36,118 bases of DNA. It comes from an uncultured bacterium. Lineage in GTDB: Bacteria > Verrucomicrobiota > Kiritimatiellia > RFP12 > UBA1067. Both the position numbers and the translations under genes were made by a program. The DNA is taken from assembly GCA_902801025.1 (NCBI GenBank), contig CADCGZ010000030.1, positions 1 to 36,118 on the forward strand. Direction: 5' to 3'. Shown here piece by piece: positions 11,701-18,529 of the stretch; position 1 is the stretch's first letter, and the number at the start of each line of letters is the position of its first letter. The notes under the pieces were generated by a model that saw only the letters and a list, made by a program, of their open reading frames with translations, made no database searches and was not told where the DNA came from.

Positions 11701-14034
11701 CTTTTCCTGTCCGGCCGGGATGGTCACAGTTCCCGAATCATCGAAATCTCCAAGGCTGATGTGTCCCGTAAAACCACTGAGATTGCCGAACGTCGGCGCG
11801 CTGCCGACAACCATAATGTAGCCGCCGCCTGTAATCGCCGCGTCAATCGTCGTGCTGTTGTCGATGTAAAGCTGCGTAGTACCGCCGATATACACCTTGG
11901 CCTTGCTGCCTAGGCTTCTCGCAAGGCGGTAGGTGGAGGCGTACGAATCGAAGTTGAGCGTCCCGGCGAAGCCAGACATGTCGGCCGGGAGATTAACGGC
12001 GACGGACGGCGCCCACTTGAGAGTTCCGGTGAAACCGTCCAGACCCTGGAATGTGAAGGAGCCGTTGCCGACCGAATCGGCCAGGATGATCGTGCCCGTG
12101 CCGTTGACTGCGCCGGACGCGAAAGTGACGTCCTGCCCCTTGGCGTCGAGCGTCGTCGTGGTGCCACCGGCGAACCACACAGGGGATGTGGCGGAAGACT
12201 CGACAATCTCGAACGTGCCGCCCAGCACGTTGCGCATGGAGTTGAAGCGGAGCATCAGGTTCTTGTACGCCTCCGTGCCATCTGCATTTTTGGCAACGAG
12301 CGTCAAGACGAGCATTTCTCCGGACCACTTCGGATCCATCGCCGTGGCATCGACATTGACGGTAAAGACATTGCCGACTTTCGTCACGCTCAGCTTGCTG
12401 TCAGGCAAAATCGTCAGATGGCTCGAATACGGCACGACTTCCGTCGTAGATTCGGAGCAGGTCAAATCGATCCTGTTGGTGATTCCGTATGCGCACTCGA
12501 TGAAGATATCCTGCTGGAGAAGTTCAATGCCGCATGCGACGGACGAGACCGAGATGATTTCCGGCGCGGCCTTTGGCACGCCGATTGTCGTCGTCACTGA
12601 ATTGGCACGCCCGATCCCTTCACCTTCGTTCATCAGCGGCGTGACGGTAAAGGTGTATTCGCTTCCAGATTCTAGCTCGGTTACCTCGTATGTGTACCTT
12701 TCGGTCGTGTCGCCTAGAGACTGAATCATGCCGCTTCCAGCGTTATTGCCGTTCTTTGACGTCTGAAGGAGAAAGCCGCTGATCCTGTTCGTGTAGCAAG
12801 GCGGCAGATGCCAGGCGAGCGTAATAGACGTGCCGCTCACTTTGGGAACTGGCTCGAACTGCACGATTTTCTGCGGACGGAAGCCCGTCTGGAAGGATGC
12901 AAGAACACCAGAATACGTGCCTTCGGTAACAGCTGTCTTGAGGTTCTCCCAATACACCGCGTTGCCATAGCCGAGGTTGAGGTTTATCCAATCGACCTCT
13001 TCTTCCGTTCCGTTATTCTCCACGGCGTAGCCGTCGATGACCATCTGGTGGGCAGCGGTGTTGATCTGAATCGGCGAACCCCAGTCGAGATCCGCTTTGA
13101 CGGCTGCCCAGAGAGCTTCGTAGCCGTCGTTCCAGTATGTATAGCCCTTGCCCTTTTCGTACCAGTATTCTTCGGCCGTGGCCGCGAGCTGCCTCGTGCC
13201 GCCGGAGCCGCCCGGCTTGTAGCCCATGCCCGTCAAGGACTGCGCCCACAAAGAGAGCCATGCTGTATTGTAGGTAGCCTCTTTGTCGGCCGCCCATGGA
13301 GTAGAAGCCGGATTCGGGGCAGAAGCTACCACCTTGTCCCAATTGAACGGCACTAGCCCATTAGGACGGATGACGAAATCGCTGTAGTTGAACTGTGCGT
13401 CCCTTACACCATGTGTTGACTGGCGGAATTTCTCATACCTGTAGGGCCAGCGCCAATAGCGAAGTTCCTGTCCGGCCGCAGTCGCCATGCATCCGCAGAA
13501 ATAGTTGTAGGGCGAGAGATCGTTGAAGGGGGCGGTCTGATTCCATGTAGCGCCCAGCAGCGGCGCGACGTATGGAGTGTAACCTGTACCGTCGGTCCCA
13601 GTAGGCTTCGCACTCAGCAATGTGCGCTTCTTGGCGACGGGAGCGGTGTACTTCGACCAGCTGGGATTGTCTTCGAGCGATTCATCCGCCTCCTTCGTTT
13701 CGACCATCGTGCTGTCGCCCGTGAGCTTCGCCGCGAACGGCGAGCCGACTTCCGGCTCGGCGAAGTCTGCGGGCGAAAACGAGAGTATGGGCGCGCATTT
13801 CGTAGAGCCCGCGATTTCGATGTAGCCGGACGGCTCCAGCGCAACGATCCAAAGATTGCCCCATGCAGTGGCCGACGAGACCGAACGGTCAGGCAAAAGC
13901 CGTGCACCGAATCCGCCGGGCCTGATGAAGCCCTCGGCAGCCGCCAAGGCTGTCTCCTGCGAAACCATCTCCGCGACGGCAGAAAACACAAAGGCCAAAA
14001 GCGCCACAGCTGCGATTGTCGTCTTTTTGATCAT
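2737..14034 (-). CDS. giant secreted C10 (streptopain-like) protease with LamG-like, beta-repeat and two SGNH esterase domains
   Basis: A single 3765-codon frame. Order of parts: signal peptide (MIKKTTIAAVALLAFVFSAVA); C10 peptidase with a propeptide-like start, FCGCMATAAGQ (probable nucleophile Cys182) and AHQMVIDGY (His329), to about residue 390; an Fn3-like domain at 395-485; Gly/Thr-rich beta-strand repeats resembling autotransporter-associated repeats at about 600-1350; a LamG/ConA-like domain at 1352-1547; then two tandem units of about 1040 residues. Each unit has two ConA-like sandwiches, a short beta module, an SGNH hydrolase (YGDSITEG, Ser2123 and Ser3155; DHLHPDWWG, His2320 and His3362) and an unnamed module with VEFSPYDY and SGSY.CMQV motifs. 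The C-terminus (about 3650-3765) contains YWESYVLGLDPTN, seen in many verrucomicrobial-type secreted proteins. The start is supported by GGGGGTGA 4 nt upstream and the signal peptide. Likely degrades and deacetylates glycoproteins at the cell surface; substrate unknown. Confidence 0.85.
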   Translation of the reverse strand: MIKKTTIAAVALLAFVFSAVAEMVSQETALAAAEGFIRPGGFGARLLPDRSVSSATAWGNLWIVALEPSGYIEIAGSTKCAPILSFSPADFAEPEVGSPFAAKLTGDSTMVETKEADESLEDNPSWSKYTAPVAKKRTLLSAKPTGTDGTGYTPYVAPLLGATWNQTAPFNDLSPYNYFCGCMATAAGQELRYWRWPYRYEKFRQSTHGVRDAQFNYSDFVIRPNGLVPFNWDKVVASAPNPASTPWAADKEATYNTAWLSLWAQSLTGMGYKPGGSGGTRQLAATAEEYWYEKGKGYTYWNDGYEALWAAVKADLDWGSPIQINTAAHQMVIDGYAVENNGTEEEVDWINLNLGYGNAVYWENLKTAVTEGTYSGVLASFQTGFRPQKIVQFEPVPKVSGTSITLAWHLPPCYTNRISGFLLQTSKNGNNAGSGMIQSLGDTTERYTYEVTELESGSEYTFTVTPLMNEGEGIGRANSVTTTIGVPKAAPEIISVSSVACGIELLQQDIFIECAYGITNRIDLTCSESTTEVVPYSSHLTILPDSKLSVTKVGNVFTVNVDATAMDPKWSGEMLVLTLVAKNADGTEAYKNLMLRFNSMRNVLGGTFEIVESSATSPVWFAGGTTTTLDAKGQDVTFASGAVNGTGTIILADSVGNGSFTFQGLDGFTGTLKWAPSVAVNLPADMSGFAGTLNFDSYASTYRLARSLGSKAKVYIGGTTQLYIDNSTTIDAAITGGGYIMVVGSAPTFGNLSGFTGHISLGDFDDSGTVTIPAGQEKGVVIDNGTVNLILSKAQVSYGYSTTEITMQGWGSVVFKDESGNVLQSWNISQPTYSIASTANTWTPDPNTGTGNFWDAARWSQGLPNTGDYVIFNDTVGDTEMTLDLSADFNLGSVLVTGTKLKISEATGSATLSVDTFRNTAIAAIATLKCAPTTVVPEGNLRLLNGLGISCDVDSSLAGNMKYYYDDTLPAMYFADIWKGTVVFTGYAAAGLDLSYWANNDSVVRLNGVAGYLKPNTAFPYTVELIDNGEAAALNWSNGSSGAQSTFSKLTGTGTFQTTAGGGNNEKVLIKDVSGFTGSFNLAAKNVAIADAMPDDATGSNGRLYVEKEVEISAGKGWAANGGLYLGDGADLAVSGAFATGSTINTYGAGAVLTIEDGGSVKVNGAISGDNAPTLNFKAGMYQITQSIRETKTVNFCAASGKRTVVDANGYTLTLGPNVFSGSGDVYLTSSKTGGKIVVEGISADYTGTIYCDISCEVSFGDLSKATNCNINVSDVILSRSSSDVGNLTVGLGASLEVTVTKDNQINGCTIDTVTLNDGATMVLKDKTGQVLETFTAEDAVDGKYVLAADPSVTVEYLLDYEFNGNMNSIGTDTTGLNIWNGTASYDSESEKIYMRCKPYINKTFAMPDDEWSVFMRCTLPTANSENPTMMLMFGKNGGSVFGLVAGTGENTVALASKDNLIGEAVEVSNATVKQHVYAIVKTANRVRLYVDGVLKVDESATISVSKEFQFGSVKNGNNTSYDPCDDANALIDYMRFYDFAVGQSIIDEETVLDDDPEYTGPAPVAVWVAGEFGDDRSAHAGLEVSLNGNTTNALGQIVIGSSSTLGATIALPDGFNNATMLVKYEIPTGGAPAANSVPASMFVNYDMGGCAGSGSADLVGYFWNTTQNPAVIAANYAFSSPAPSIPQEGYLLISVPANSNQNPGDHYTAVYVGETVATLSGGEASSLRFTGGDNRVTSVGVGGPTVAGAKPWTGMVVKSVALFDEWVTTNDLASYTFPVQGAVRPVDSDRYVVEPVASWVNDFKTTTKGDYTLSVSGTTAVKDDTFGGTLTIGDAAAIIDTTAANSANMTVLIKYRAASNVTNAPVVAFGGMGSSAGLDVGVYTKSDKTLAVYRNFSTDNGKPYDFETAPQLSATGGYVLCARDNGQQCMAYVGDSLDAMTGGTVSSGNIKFSNVTLTKLGIGGNSGMAANANDMVPFAGLEIEKIVVFNGYYTPDQVRYIPNPEDGDTVNVSDNTTWTFTASDTPRKYLNIGTLSSSGTIAIANASELTEGTYPLATWTTPQQYTTQCAGYGKVGTLVTDGLTAGLSARLIYGARAIYLRVDDTTKKAARKPLVVWCYGDSITEGYNAQATGANYRILLYQKLEMLGYNVRSTGVYGLSNGYNSVDPSGTALTDQYKWHSAKHGATAGPSSLAHRSNLSENVDTLAIQAGTPDVALLLIGVNDLPQFTTVEPVFAAWTNVVNRLVNNLPNTKIIVSTILNSDGSRVTLDSQIADINTNYIKRIMADQPEAWQGHVVLADLNSIVKSGEPGIIYSDHLHPDWWGYDQMADGYLEKIIECYPNPDATDFPSQNPIPAAPTANQLGAANKPELAAYRAGFTKLCNIRVEKGQDVNNVVYDDMNSAAASNNLEKVGYFVEFVRDDNHAHKWVWVDMDAFGDADLASVGLPRRNCQQAVTRMHVCSNHGAIDNVAADDDSVTGWIEFSPYDYTRTGSNSAAPANYGEPFDWNDTLSESGSYGCMQVFRVMNPSSRDLYERPQLLFAFNNFQSADSDPDFGIGNFAQHFNGDYHVEDWTGVSSILAKMAPDQYSVKTIEIWTKEAYTGPAPTAVWVAGEFDDDRSAHGGLEFALNGNTTNSLGQIVIGNSTTLGATATLPDATYQKVTMLVQYSLPSGGAPAANSVPASMFSTYDLGALAAQGSSALDGYWLDGSTIKNGYAFSDPAQTLPQDGYILISTYADKDGAHGTAVYSGANVSTLAGGEKSGLRFTGDDHFITSVGIGGPTVAGAVPWAGMVIKNVAIFGDWVTPADLKGYKFPEQGAVRPVDTDEYLIEPVASWVNDFKTTTKGGYTLSVSGTTAAKDDTFGGTLTIGDAAAVIDATSAEAITVLVKYRTAPAIHSAPVVTFGGQAAVTFDSGICTDTSADRQLSAYYSFIYGDRKRGIYAVSGTPTLSADGGYLVCARKTNACLAYVGDSLDSMSGGECTEGMQISNSTLKKVGIGGQTELCSNDENMVPFTGFVVEKVVVFNGYYTPDQILYVPNPEDGDTINIAAGATWNFAAGETRTYANIGTLSTGGTIAITNAATLAAGTYTLATWTTAQKKSTGYGRVGTLDVTGLPAGLSAELVYGAKAIYLRVWNPTTQAEKGTIKVWPYGDSITEGFNAGGTRANYRVLLAQKLSMLGYNVEMVGCYDKINNAEGIDPSGQVIPDAWKWHSAKHGATAGPTTSAAGRANLCENVDTLCAQAGNPDVVLLLAGANDIVPATGLTATQVVASVTNIVAHLAANLPDTKIVVGNQINVEQGYNSGNYTHVTNMIPQVNALLKDFVDNLPVKLVGKVFLADLNSYVKSGEYGILFDHGSDHLHPDWWGHDQMAEGWLSIVTNQFTSTQTFPSATMPAAPTADELGAAAKSELAEYRKGYQLCRRIDAASNLNTASPYAATGDGTANNIEKVAYFVEYVRADNNAHKWVWVDMDAFGTTIGDVGLPTANHQQVVTKLHIKSNHNGIDDVAVDDDSVTGFVEFSPYDYNGNVSGVTGAPAGNGSCCDWNDTLSESGSYSCMQVHRISPSAAVDGIARGGQVLFAYNNWQSSSSAAEFGIGNFSSHFYRGANDAQTLDYTYTANAPKMNASAYSVKRIEIWTKAAGGEKATSTTDYPVPYSWIEACFPGIVGQPDAMYETMAKSAGNNGYSYWESYVLGLDPTNETSKFLATIRMNGATPIVEYSPTNTTLGNITYVLQGKPALSNDWQNVEFDQPGATNRFFRVKVTW
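3118..6231. repeat. C-proximal copy of an internal 3.1-kb tandem duplication
   Basis: This segment of the giant gene encodes residues about 2602-3639, beginning YTGPAPTAVWVAGEF and ending RIEIWTK. It repeats the adjoining segment at 6232-9360 domain for domain: two ConA-like sandwiches, beta module, SGNH esterase and EFSPYDY module. The catalytic serines of the copies are 1032 residues apart. Nucleotide identity is patchy. Around 5410-5530 it is near-identical to 8530-8650, with a run of more than 30 identical bases, while the SGNH parts have diverged considerably. Confidence 0.9.
6232..9360. repeat. N-proximal copy of the internal 3.1-kb tandem duplication
   Basis: Encodes residues about 1559-2601 of the giant protein, beginning YTGPAPVAVWVAGEF and ending KTIEIWTKEA. 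Both copies keep the SGNH serine, the GxND block and the D..H pair, so both look catalytically competent. The copies differ by small in-frame indels, giving 3129 against 3114 bp. Confidence 0.9.
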
Positions 14035-14078
14035 ACTTTCACCCCCGACTAATTTCTCCTACATTCAACACAGCGTTA

Positions 14079-14089
14079 ATTATACCAAA
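14079..14089 (-). promoter_or_regulatory. extended -10 promoter of the giant protease-esterase operon
   Basis: Read on the minus strand this is TTTGGTATAAT, a perfect TATAAT preceded by TGn (extended -10). No good -35 is visible. It predicts a 5' leader of about 38 nt ending in the GGGGGTGA ribosome site of the 14034 start. The same 11-mer pattern precedes etfB, purD and the GH20 gene. Confidence 0.65.
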
Positions 14090-14109
14090 TTCCAGCCCAA
14101 AATGCCTGT

Positions 14110-14127
14110 GGCAATTAGGTAAATTAG
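14110..14127 (-). promoter_or_regulatory. candidate operator shared by the two giant secreted-protein genes
   Basis: Plus-strand GGCAATTAGGTAAATTAG, lying 25 nt upstream of the -10 element. It contains two perfect abutting 9-mers AATTAGGTA (14113-14121 and 14122-14130). A very similar 18-mer, with 16 of 18 positions identical, lies upstream of the 1601-residue protein gene at 23550-23567. Its position next to the expected -35 region suits an activator. No binding protein is identifiable in the window. Confidence 0.45.
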
Positions 14128-14134
14128 GTAAAAG

Positions 14135-14296
14135 ATCAACGAGCGACTTATGTAAGGAACCAGAAAATTGATGGCTTTTGAGCATTACGCATATATTGGC
14201 GTATATGTGTGTTTGGCGCTGACGCGCGACCACGAAAGCTCACAAAATCAGTCGCATCAATGTCGAGCTGGAGCATGCGGAACGGATGCTTCCGGA
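14135..14296. other. intergenic stretch between GntP gene and giant operon
   Basis: No plausible gene is seen. It holds an imperfect inverted repeat around 14187-14206, with TACGC and GCGTA arms around an AT-rich loop, and a short CGGAA/TTCCG hairpin just after the permease stop. Neither has a following T-run, so I do not call a terminator. Confidence 0.4.
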
Positions 14297-15559
14297 TCAG
14301 AAGCCGAGGAGATACACGATAACCGAGGCGACGGTCGACGTCGCCCCTACGAGCGCGCCGAACGGGAAGACCTTAAGCCTGTCCTTGATATTCATGCCTA
14401 CCGCGCCGGCGGTAGCGTGGAAAAAGCTGCCGTGCGGAAGCGCGTCTATGATCGTCCCGCCCGCATGAAGCATTGCCGCCGCCGAGAGCGCGGGAACTCC
14501 AGCATCGAGGAGAGCCCCAGAGAACGTCTGCGCGGCGATCGTCACGCCGGCCGTAGTAGACGCCGTCGCGCCGGACAGGAGAAAACTTGAAAGCGGCGCC
14601 AGCGCAAACGCCGGAAGATGGCAGACGTCCAAAAGCGATACCATGTCGGCGTTGAGGCCAGAATTCTTCACGATGCCCGCGACCGTGCCTGTTCCAACGA
14701 GAAGAATCGAAACGCCGACGACCTTGGAGAGCCCGAATTCGCAGTATTCGGCAGTCCTGCGCCATCGTCCGCACGCGAGGATGGAGACGATTCCTCCCGC
14801 CGGAAGCGCCACGAGCGGATCGACCGCAAAACCGCAGACCGGGCGGAGCGCAAGAAGCGCCACCACTACTACCGGCCCAGCCACGGACGCCCACAGCGAA
14901 GGAAGCCCCGTCTCCTCCGTAGCGCACCCTCTCTCTTCTACTGATGTCTCAACGGCAGCGCCTATTCTCTTCGCAAGCATCGCCGACAGGAACGCCGTCA
15001 TCGCGAGCGCACAAAGCGCGGGCACGACGTTCTTCATCATCAGGGAGGTCAAGTCCACGCCGAACGCATCTGCCGCGGCGATCGTGTTCGGATTTGGCGA
15101 AATCACGTTGCCGGCCTTGCCGCCGCCCACCATGGCGAGAAGCAGCGCTGGAACTGGAATGCCGGCACGACGGGCGATTGCGAGCGCGACTGGCGCCACG
15201 GTTATGACGGCGATGTCCACAAAGACACCGACAGCCGTGACGATAAGCGTCGCAAGCGCGACCGCGGCAAGCGCGAAGCGTGCGCCGAGCGCGCGAATGA
15301 CGGCGTCTGCGATCTTCTCTGCGCTGCCCGTCTTGACGAGCGCACCGGCAAGAACGCCGGACGTTAGAATTCTGAGTACACTCGGCATCATCGACTGTGC
15401 ACCGGATATCATGGCCGACACCGTCTCTGGAAGCGTACCTCCGCCGATGAGCCCGCCGAAAAAAGCGCCCAACACCAGCGCGTAGGCCGGCGTCGCCTTT
15501 CTCACGATCAGGACGATCGCGATCACAAGGCCAGTCAAAGCGCCCCAAGTCGAAAACAT
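14297..15559 (-). CDS. GntP-family permease (gluconate/glycerate type)
   Basis: A 420-residue polytopic membrane protein. Features of the GntP family include the N-terminal GALTGLVIAIVLIVRK...PAYALVLGAFFGGLIGG, an internal GGGKAGNVISPNPNT and a late GGTIIDALPHGSFFH, which aligns with the conserved 'lDsLPHs' region. GntP carriers take up gluconate and related sugar acids by proton symport. The ATG at 15559 overlaps the end of the glycerate kinase gene by 25 nt and has AGGTG about 7 nt upstream. The pairing with glycerate kinase suggests D-glycerate as substrate (inference). Third gene of the GH20-kinase-permease set; it ends about 210 bp before the giant operon promoter. Confidence 0.88.
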   Translation of the reverse strand: MFSTWGALTGLVIAIVLIVRKATPAYALVLGAFFGGLIGGGTLPETVSAMISGAQSMMPSVLRILTSGVLAGALVKTGSAEKIADAVIRALGARFALAAVALATLIVTAVGVFVDIAVITVAPVALAIARRAGIPVPALLLAMVGGGKAGNVISPNPNTIAAADAFGVDLTSLMMKNVVPALCALAMTAFLSAMLAKRIGAAVETSVEERGCATEETGLPSLWASVAGPVVVVALLALRPVCGFAVDPLVALPAGGIVSILACGRWRRTAEYCEFGLSKVVGVSILLVGTGTVAGIVKNSGLNADMVSLLDVCHLPAFALAPLSSFLLSGATASTTAGVTIAAQTFSGALLDAGVPALSAAAMLHAGGTIIDALPHGSFFHATAGAVGMNIKDRLKVFPFGALVGATSTVASVIVYLLGF

Positions 15560-16656
15560 CTGAACACCTGCTCCGCCGTAGCGGCGAGATTCTCCGCCGC
15601 ACGCCCTTTTTCAAGCGCCTCCTCAAGCGTCGTCACCTGACGAAGAACCGGAAAGAACGCGTCAATGCCATGTTCATTCACAATTCCCGCGTCGGGCGTC
15701 ACGCACCCAGAGAACGCAATGACCTTCACGCCAAACTTCTTCGCCGCACGCGCAACGCCAATCGGCGCCTTGCCCATAATCGTCTGCGAATCGAGCCGAC
15801 CCTCTCCCGTGACCACGAGATCTGCACCGCGAACAAAATCCTCAAGACGCGTCTCTTCAAGGACAATCTCTACACCACTCCTGAGCTCACCGCCGAGAAA
15901 ATCATGGAAGGCGAAGCCAAGCCCGCCGGCCGCGCCCGCGCCGGGCGTATCAGCGCGCCCTCCGGATACCGAGGCAAAATGCGCGAGGGCTGCGTCAAGT
16001 TCAGCGACCATAGCCGGCGTAGCGCCCTTCTGCGGACCGAACACCGCGCTTGCGCCGCGCTCGCCGCAGAGCGGATTTGTGACGTCGCAGGCAATGCGGA
16101 AGACGCACTCCCTCAATTCGGGGAGAGCCGAAGCGCGATCAACTTTCGCGAGCGCGGCAAGTCCGCCGCCGCCGCGCGGAATATCGCGGCCATCACAGTC
16201 AAGAAGCCTGAAGCCAAGCGCCTGGAGCATTCCGGCGCCGCCGTCGTTTGTGGCGCTCCCGCCGATGCCGACGATGAAACGGCGGCAACCATGCGCAATC
16301 GCGTCGCGGATCATCTCGCCAACGCCGAACGTCGTGGTGCGGAGCGGGTCCCTCTCCACACCGGAGACGAGAGTGATGCCGGCGGCCTGGGCCATCTCCA
16401 TGACGGCGGTCTCGCCGACCTTCCCGTAGACGGCCTTCACCGGCCTGAGCGCCGGTCCGGTCACCTTGACTTCCAGAAGTTCGCCGCCAAGCCCGGAGAC
16501 AAGCGCCTCGACCGTGCCCTCTCCACCATCCGCGAGCGGACGCACGATGCACTCGGCATCGGGGAAAACTCGACGCGCACCTTCCGCCGCGGCGTTCCCG
16601 GCCATAAGAGAGCTCAGGCTCCCCTTGAACGAATCTATCGCAAAAACAATTCTCAT
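15535..16656 (-). CDS. glycerate kinase (GarK/GlxK family)
   Basis: A 373-residue protein of usual length for the family (about 380). It should phosphorylate D-glycerate with ATP to 2-phosphoglycerate (GarK/GlxK-type activity), feeding lower glycolysis. Visible family motifs are the N-terminal AIDSFKGSLSS, the central GGSATNDGGAGMLQALGF and the late TGEGRLDSQTIMGKAP. The start at MRIVFAID (16656) is chosen because it aligns with the family N-terminus and its ATG overlaps the GH20 stop as ATGA. A longer frame reading upstream is an artefact of the overlapping GH20 sequence. Co-translation with GH20 and the GntP permease suggests a shared sugar or sugar-acid use pathway, although the chemical link between hexosamine release and glycerate is not obvious. 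Confidence 0.92.
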   Translation of the reverse strand: MRIVFAIDSFKGSLSSLMAGNAAAEGARRVFPDAECIVRPLADGGEGTVEALVSGLGGELLEVKVTGPALRPVKAVYGKVGETAVMEMAQAAGITLVSGVERDPLRTTTFGVGEMIRDAIAHGCRRFIVGIGGSATNDGGAGMLQALGFRLLDCDGRDIPRGGGGLAALAKVDRASALPELRECVFRIACDVTNPLCGERGASAVFGPQKGATPAMVAELDAALAHFASVSGGRADTPGAGAAGGLGFAFHDFLGGELRSGVEIVLEETRLEDFVRGADLVVTGEGRLDSQTIMGKAPIGVARAAKKFGVKVIAFSGCVTPDAGIVNEHGIDAFFPVLRQVTTLEEALEKGRAAENLAATAEQVFRCFRLGAL

Positions 16657-18521
16657 CGCTTCCCTACCGAATATGAAAGCCCCGGGACTTCGCGCGGATG
16701 GTCGCTCGTGCCGAGAATCGGAGTAAACGTGCCAATCCACTTCCAGCCGCCCTTCTTAGGCAACGTCATTTTGACGTAGTTGACGCCCTTCTTCAAGTGA
16801 ATCGGCGTCGGCGCGCGGTACCAGTAGTCTTCGTCGACAAGCGGTGTTTCCTTGGGATTCCCCTTCACTCCCGGATGCGTCCACTTCGGCGGCTCTATCT
16901 TGTGCCCATTTAGCTCAATCGTCGCGCCGTGCTTGTTCCACTGACCGATCGCAGGAGTCGGCGCGTCGCGGCTACGTCCATCGGAGCGCGAAAAACCAGT
17001 CATGCCGATCCATGCGCCGCAGTCAATCTCGCGCTCGCTCGTAATCCAAGTCTCAAGCGTCACGACGCCGTCGTTCCGCGGCACATACGCGCTCTCGGAA
17101 AACCAGAAATGCCGCGGATAGATCGTCGCCTGCGGAATATCCTCCCCTAAAACGCTGCCTTCCGCATCCGTCATGCGCCAACGCATCTGCGTCTGCGCGA
17201 CGTATGGGAAAGGATGCCGCAACCCCTTCAAGACCTTGTCGCGCTGCGCGATCGTGCGCCGCTCCAAATCGGCCGCAAGCGCAAAGCGCGGATCGTCCGG
17301 TTTCGGGAGCCGCGCGTAAAGCGTTGGCTCATCCTTCTCACGCCCGCGCCAGAAGTTATCAGAAAGAAACACGATTGCCGGATAGACGGCGTTCATCCTC
17401 ACGACGTCTTCGGTGTCGGCAATCGCGTCGTCATGCCACACGCAGACGATCGCACCAAGCTTTTCGTTCTTTTCGCCCCACCTGCATGGCTGTTGGTAGG
17501 CAGCGACGGAAAGGAGCTCTTCGGGGTCTACATGGTTGATGTAGTAGCTGTTCTGCGAGTCGATGTATGGCGTCTTGTCTCCGCGCGGATCCTTCGCGCC
17601 CATCCAAAGCTGCTTGATCGACTGCCCGGGGAGACGCAGCCCCGGCGACCAGCCCATCAGCGTGCGTCCATTGTCCGTCACCTTCTTCGCCCAATAGTCG
17701 AGGTGGCTCTGCGGAACCTTCTCGCCGCGCTCACGCGCCTCGTCCGTGCCGAGGTGAACGATCGGCATATCCGCGGCCGGCGCGAGCGTGCAAAGTTCGT
17801 CGATCAGCTCACCCAGGATGATCTTCGCCTCTTCGCACGAAAGGTCATTGATGCCCGTCGCCTTGCGGAACGCGAGAGTATGGCCGGGCATGTCGAGCTC
17901 GGGAATGACCGTCACGCCGCGCGTCTTCGCAAAGGCAAGGATGTCCTTGAACTCTGCCTGCGTATAGAACTTCCCGACATTGCGCGAGAACGCCTCATTC
18001 TTCTGGAGCTCTGGATGCTTCTTCGATTCAAGCCGCCAGCCATAGTTGTCGGTAAGATGCCAGTGAAAGACATTCATCTTGTAGTCCGCAAGGGTCGAGA
18101 TGACGTCTTTTATTGACGCGACGCTTTGGTAGTTGCGTCCGCAGTCGAGCATCAACCCGCGGTACTTGAATTCCGGCTTGTCGTAAATATCGCAATCGGG
18201 AATAGCAGTTCCGTCGGCTTCAGATAATTTCTTCATCTGGTTGAAGGTCACCATCGCGTATCGCCGACCTTCCTCGTCACGAGCATGGACAGATGGCTTT
18301 CCTCCGCGCACGACAAGCAGGTACGAACCTGGCCCGACTGGAGACTTGAATGGAGCACGAGCGGCGCTTCTTCCATTACTCGCGCTATGCCGCTTCACAT
18401 TCATCGGCCGGGGCATAAGTTCGTCTATGCAGTCTGCATGCACGGCAAGGCAAGCCGCCGCGCAAGCACACAACACAACAATCCCGCAATGTGGATTGCG
18501 AGCTCCAAACCAAATTCTCAT
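16653..18521 (-). CDS. GH20 beta-N-acetylhexosaminidase, secreted
   Basis: A 622-residue exported glycoside hydrolase. The N-terminus (MRIWFGARNPHCGIVVLCACAAACLAVHA) is a signal peptide, possibly a lipoprotein signal. A short GH20b-like segment is followed by the GH20 barrel: YRGLMLDCGRNY, MNVFHWHLTDNYGWRLE, VIPELDMPGH and VHLGTDEA. Asp260-Glu261 of the last motif match the catalytic Asp-Glu pair of substrate-assisted GH20 enzymes, with Thr in place of the usual Gly before it. A beta-sandwich tail of about 180 residues follows. It should release terminal GlcNAc or GalNAc from glycans. The ATG at 18521 lacks a Shine-Dalgarno site but sits only 8 nt after a TATAAT box, so the message may be leaderless. 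It is coupled to the glycerate kinase by ATGA. Confidence 0.9.
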   Translation of the reverse strand: MRIWFGARNPHCGIVVLCACAAACLAVHADCIDELMPRPMNVKRHSASNGRSAARAPFKSPVGPGSYLLVVRGGKPSVHARDEEGRRYAMVTFNQMKKLSEADGTAIPDCDIYDKPEFKYRGLMLDCGRNYQSVASIKDVISTLADYKMNVFHWHLTDNYGWRLESKKHPELQKNEAFSRNVGKFYTQAEFKDILAFAKTRGVTVIPELDMPGHTLAFRKATGINDLSCEEAKIILGELIDELCTLAPAADMPIVHLGTDEARERGEKVPQSHLDYWAKKVTDNGRTLMGWSPGLRLPGQSIKQLWMGAKDPRGDKTPYIDSQNSYYINHVDPEELLSVAAYQQPCRWGEKNEKLGAIVCVWHDDAIADTEDVVRMNAVYPAIVFLSDNFWRGREKDEPTLYARLPKPDDPRFALAADLERRTIAQRDKVLKGLRHPFPYVAQTQMRWRMTDAEGSVLGEDIPQATIYPRHFWFSESAYVPRNDGVVTLETWITSEREIDCGAWIGMTGFSRSDGRSRDAPTPAIGQWNKHGATIELNGHKIEPPKWTHPGVKGNPKETPLVDEDYWYRAPTPIHLKKGVNYVKMTLPKKGGWKWIGTFTPILGTSDHPREVPGLSYSVGKR

Positions 18522-18529
18522 ACGGCAAT

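Noticed and set aside
14180..14210. Inverted repeat after the GntP gene as a terminator
   Set aside because: The arms are short or bulged and there is no T-run, so it does not meet the usual terminator pattern.
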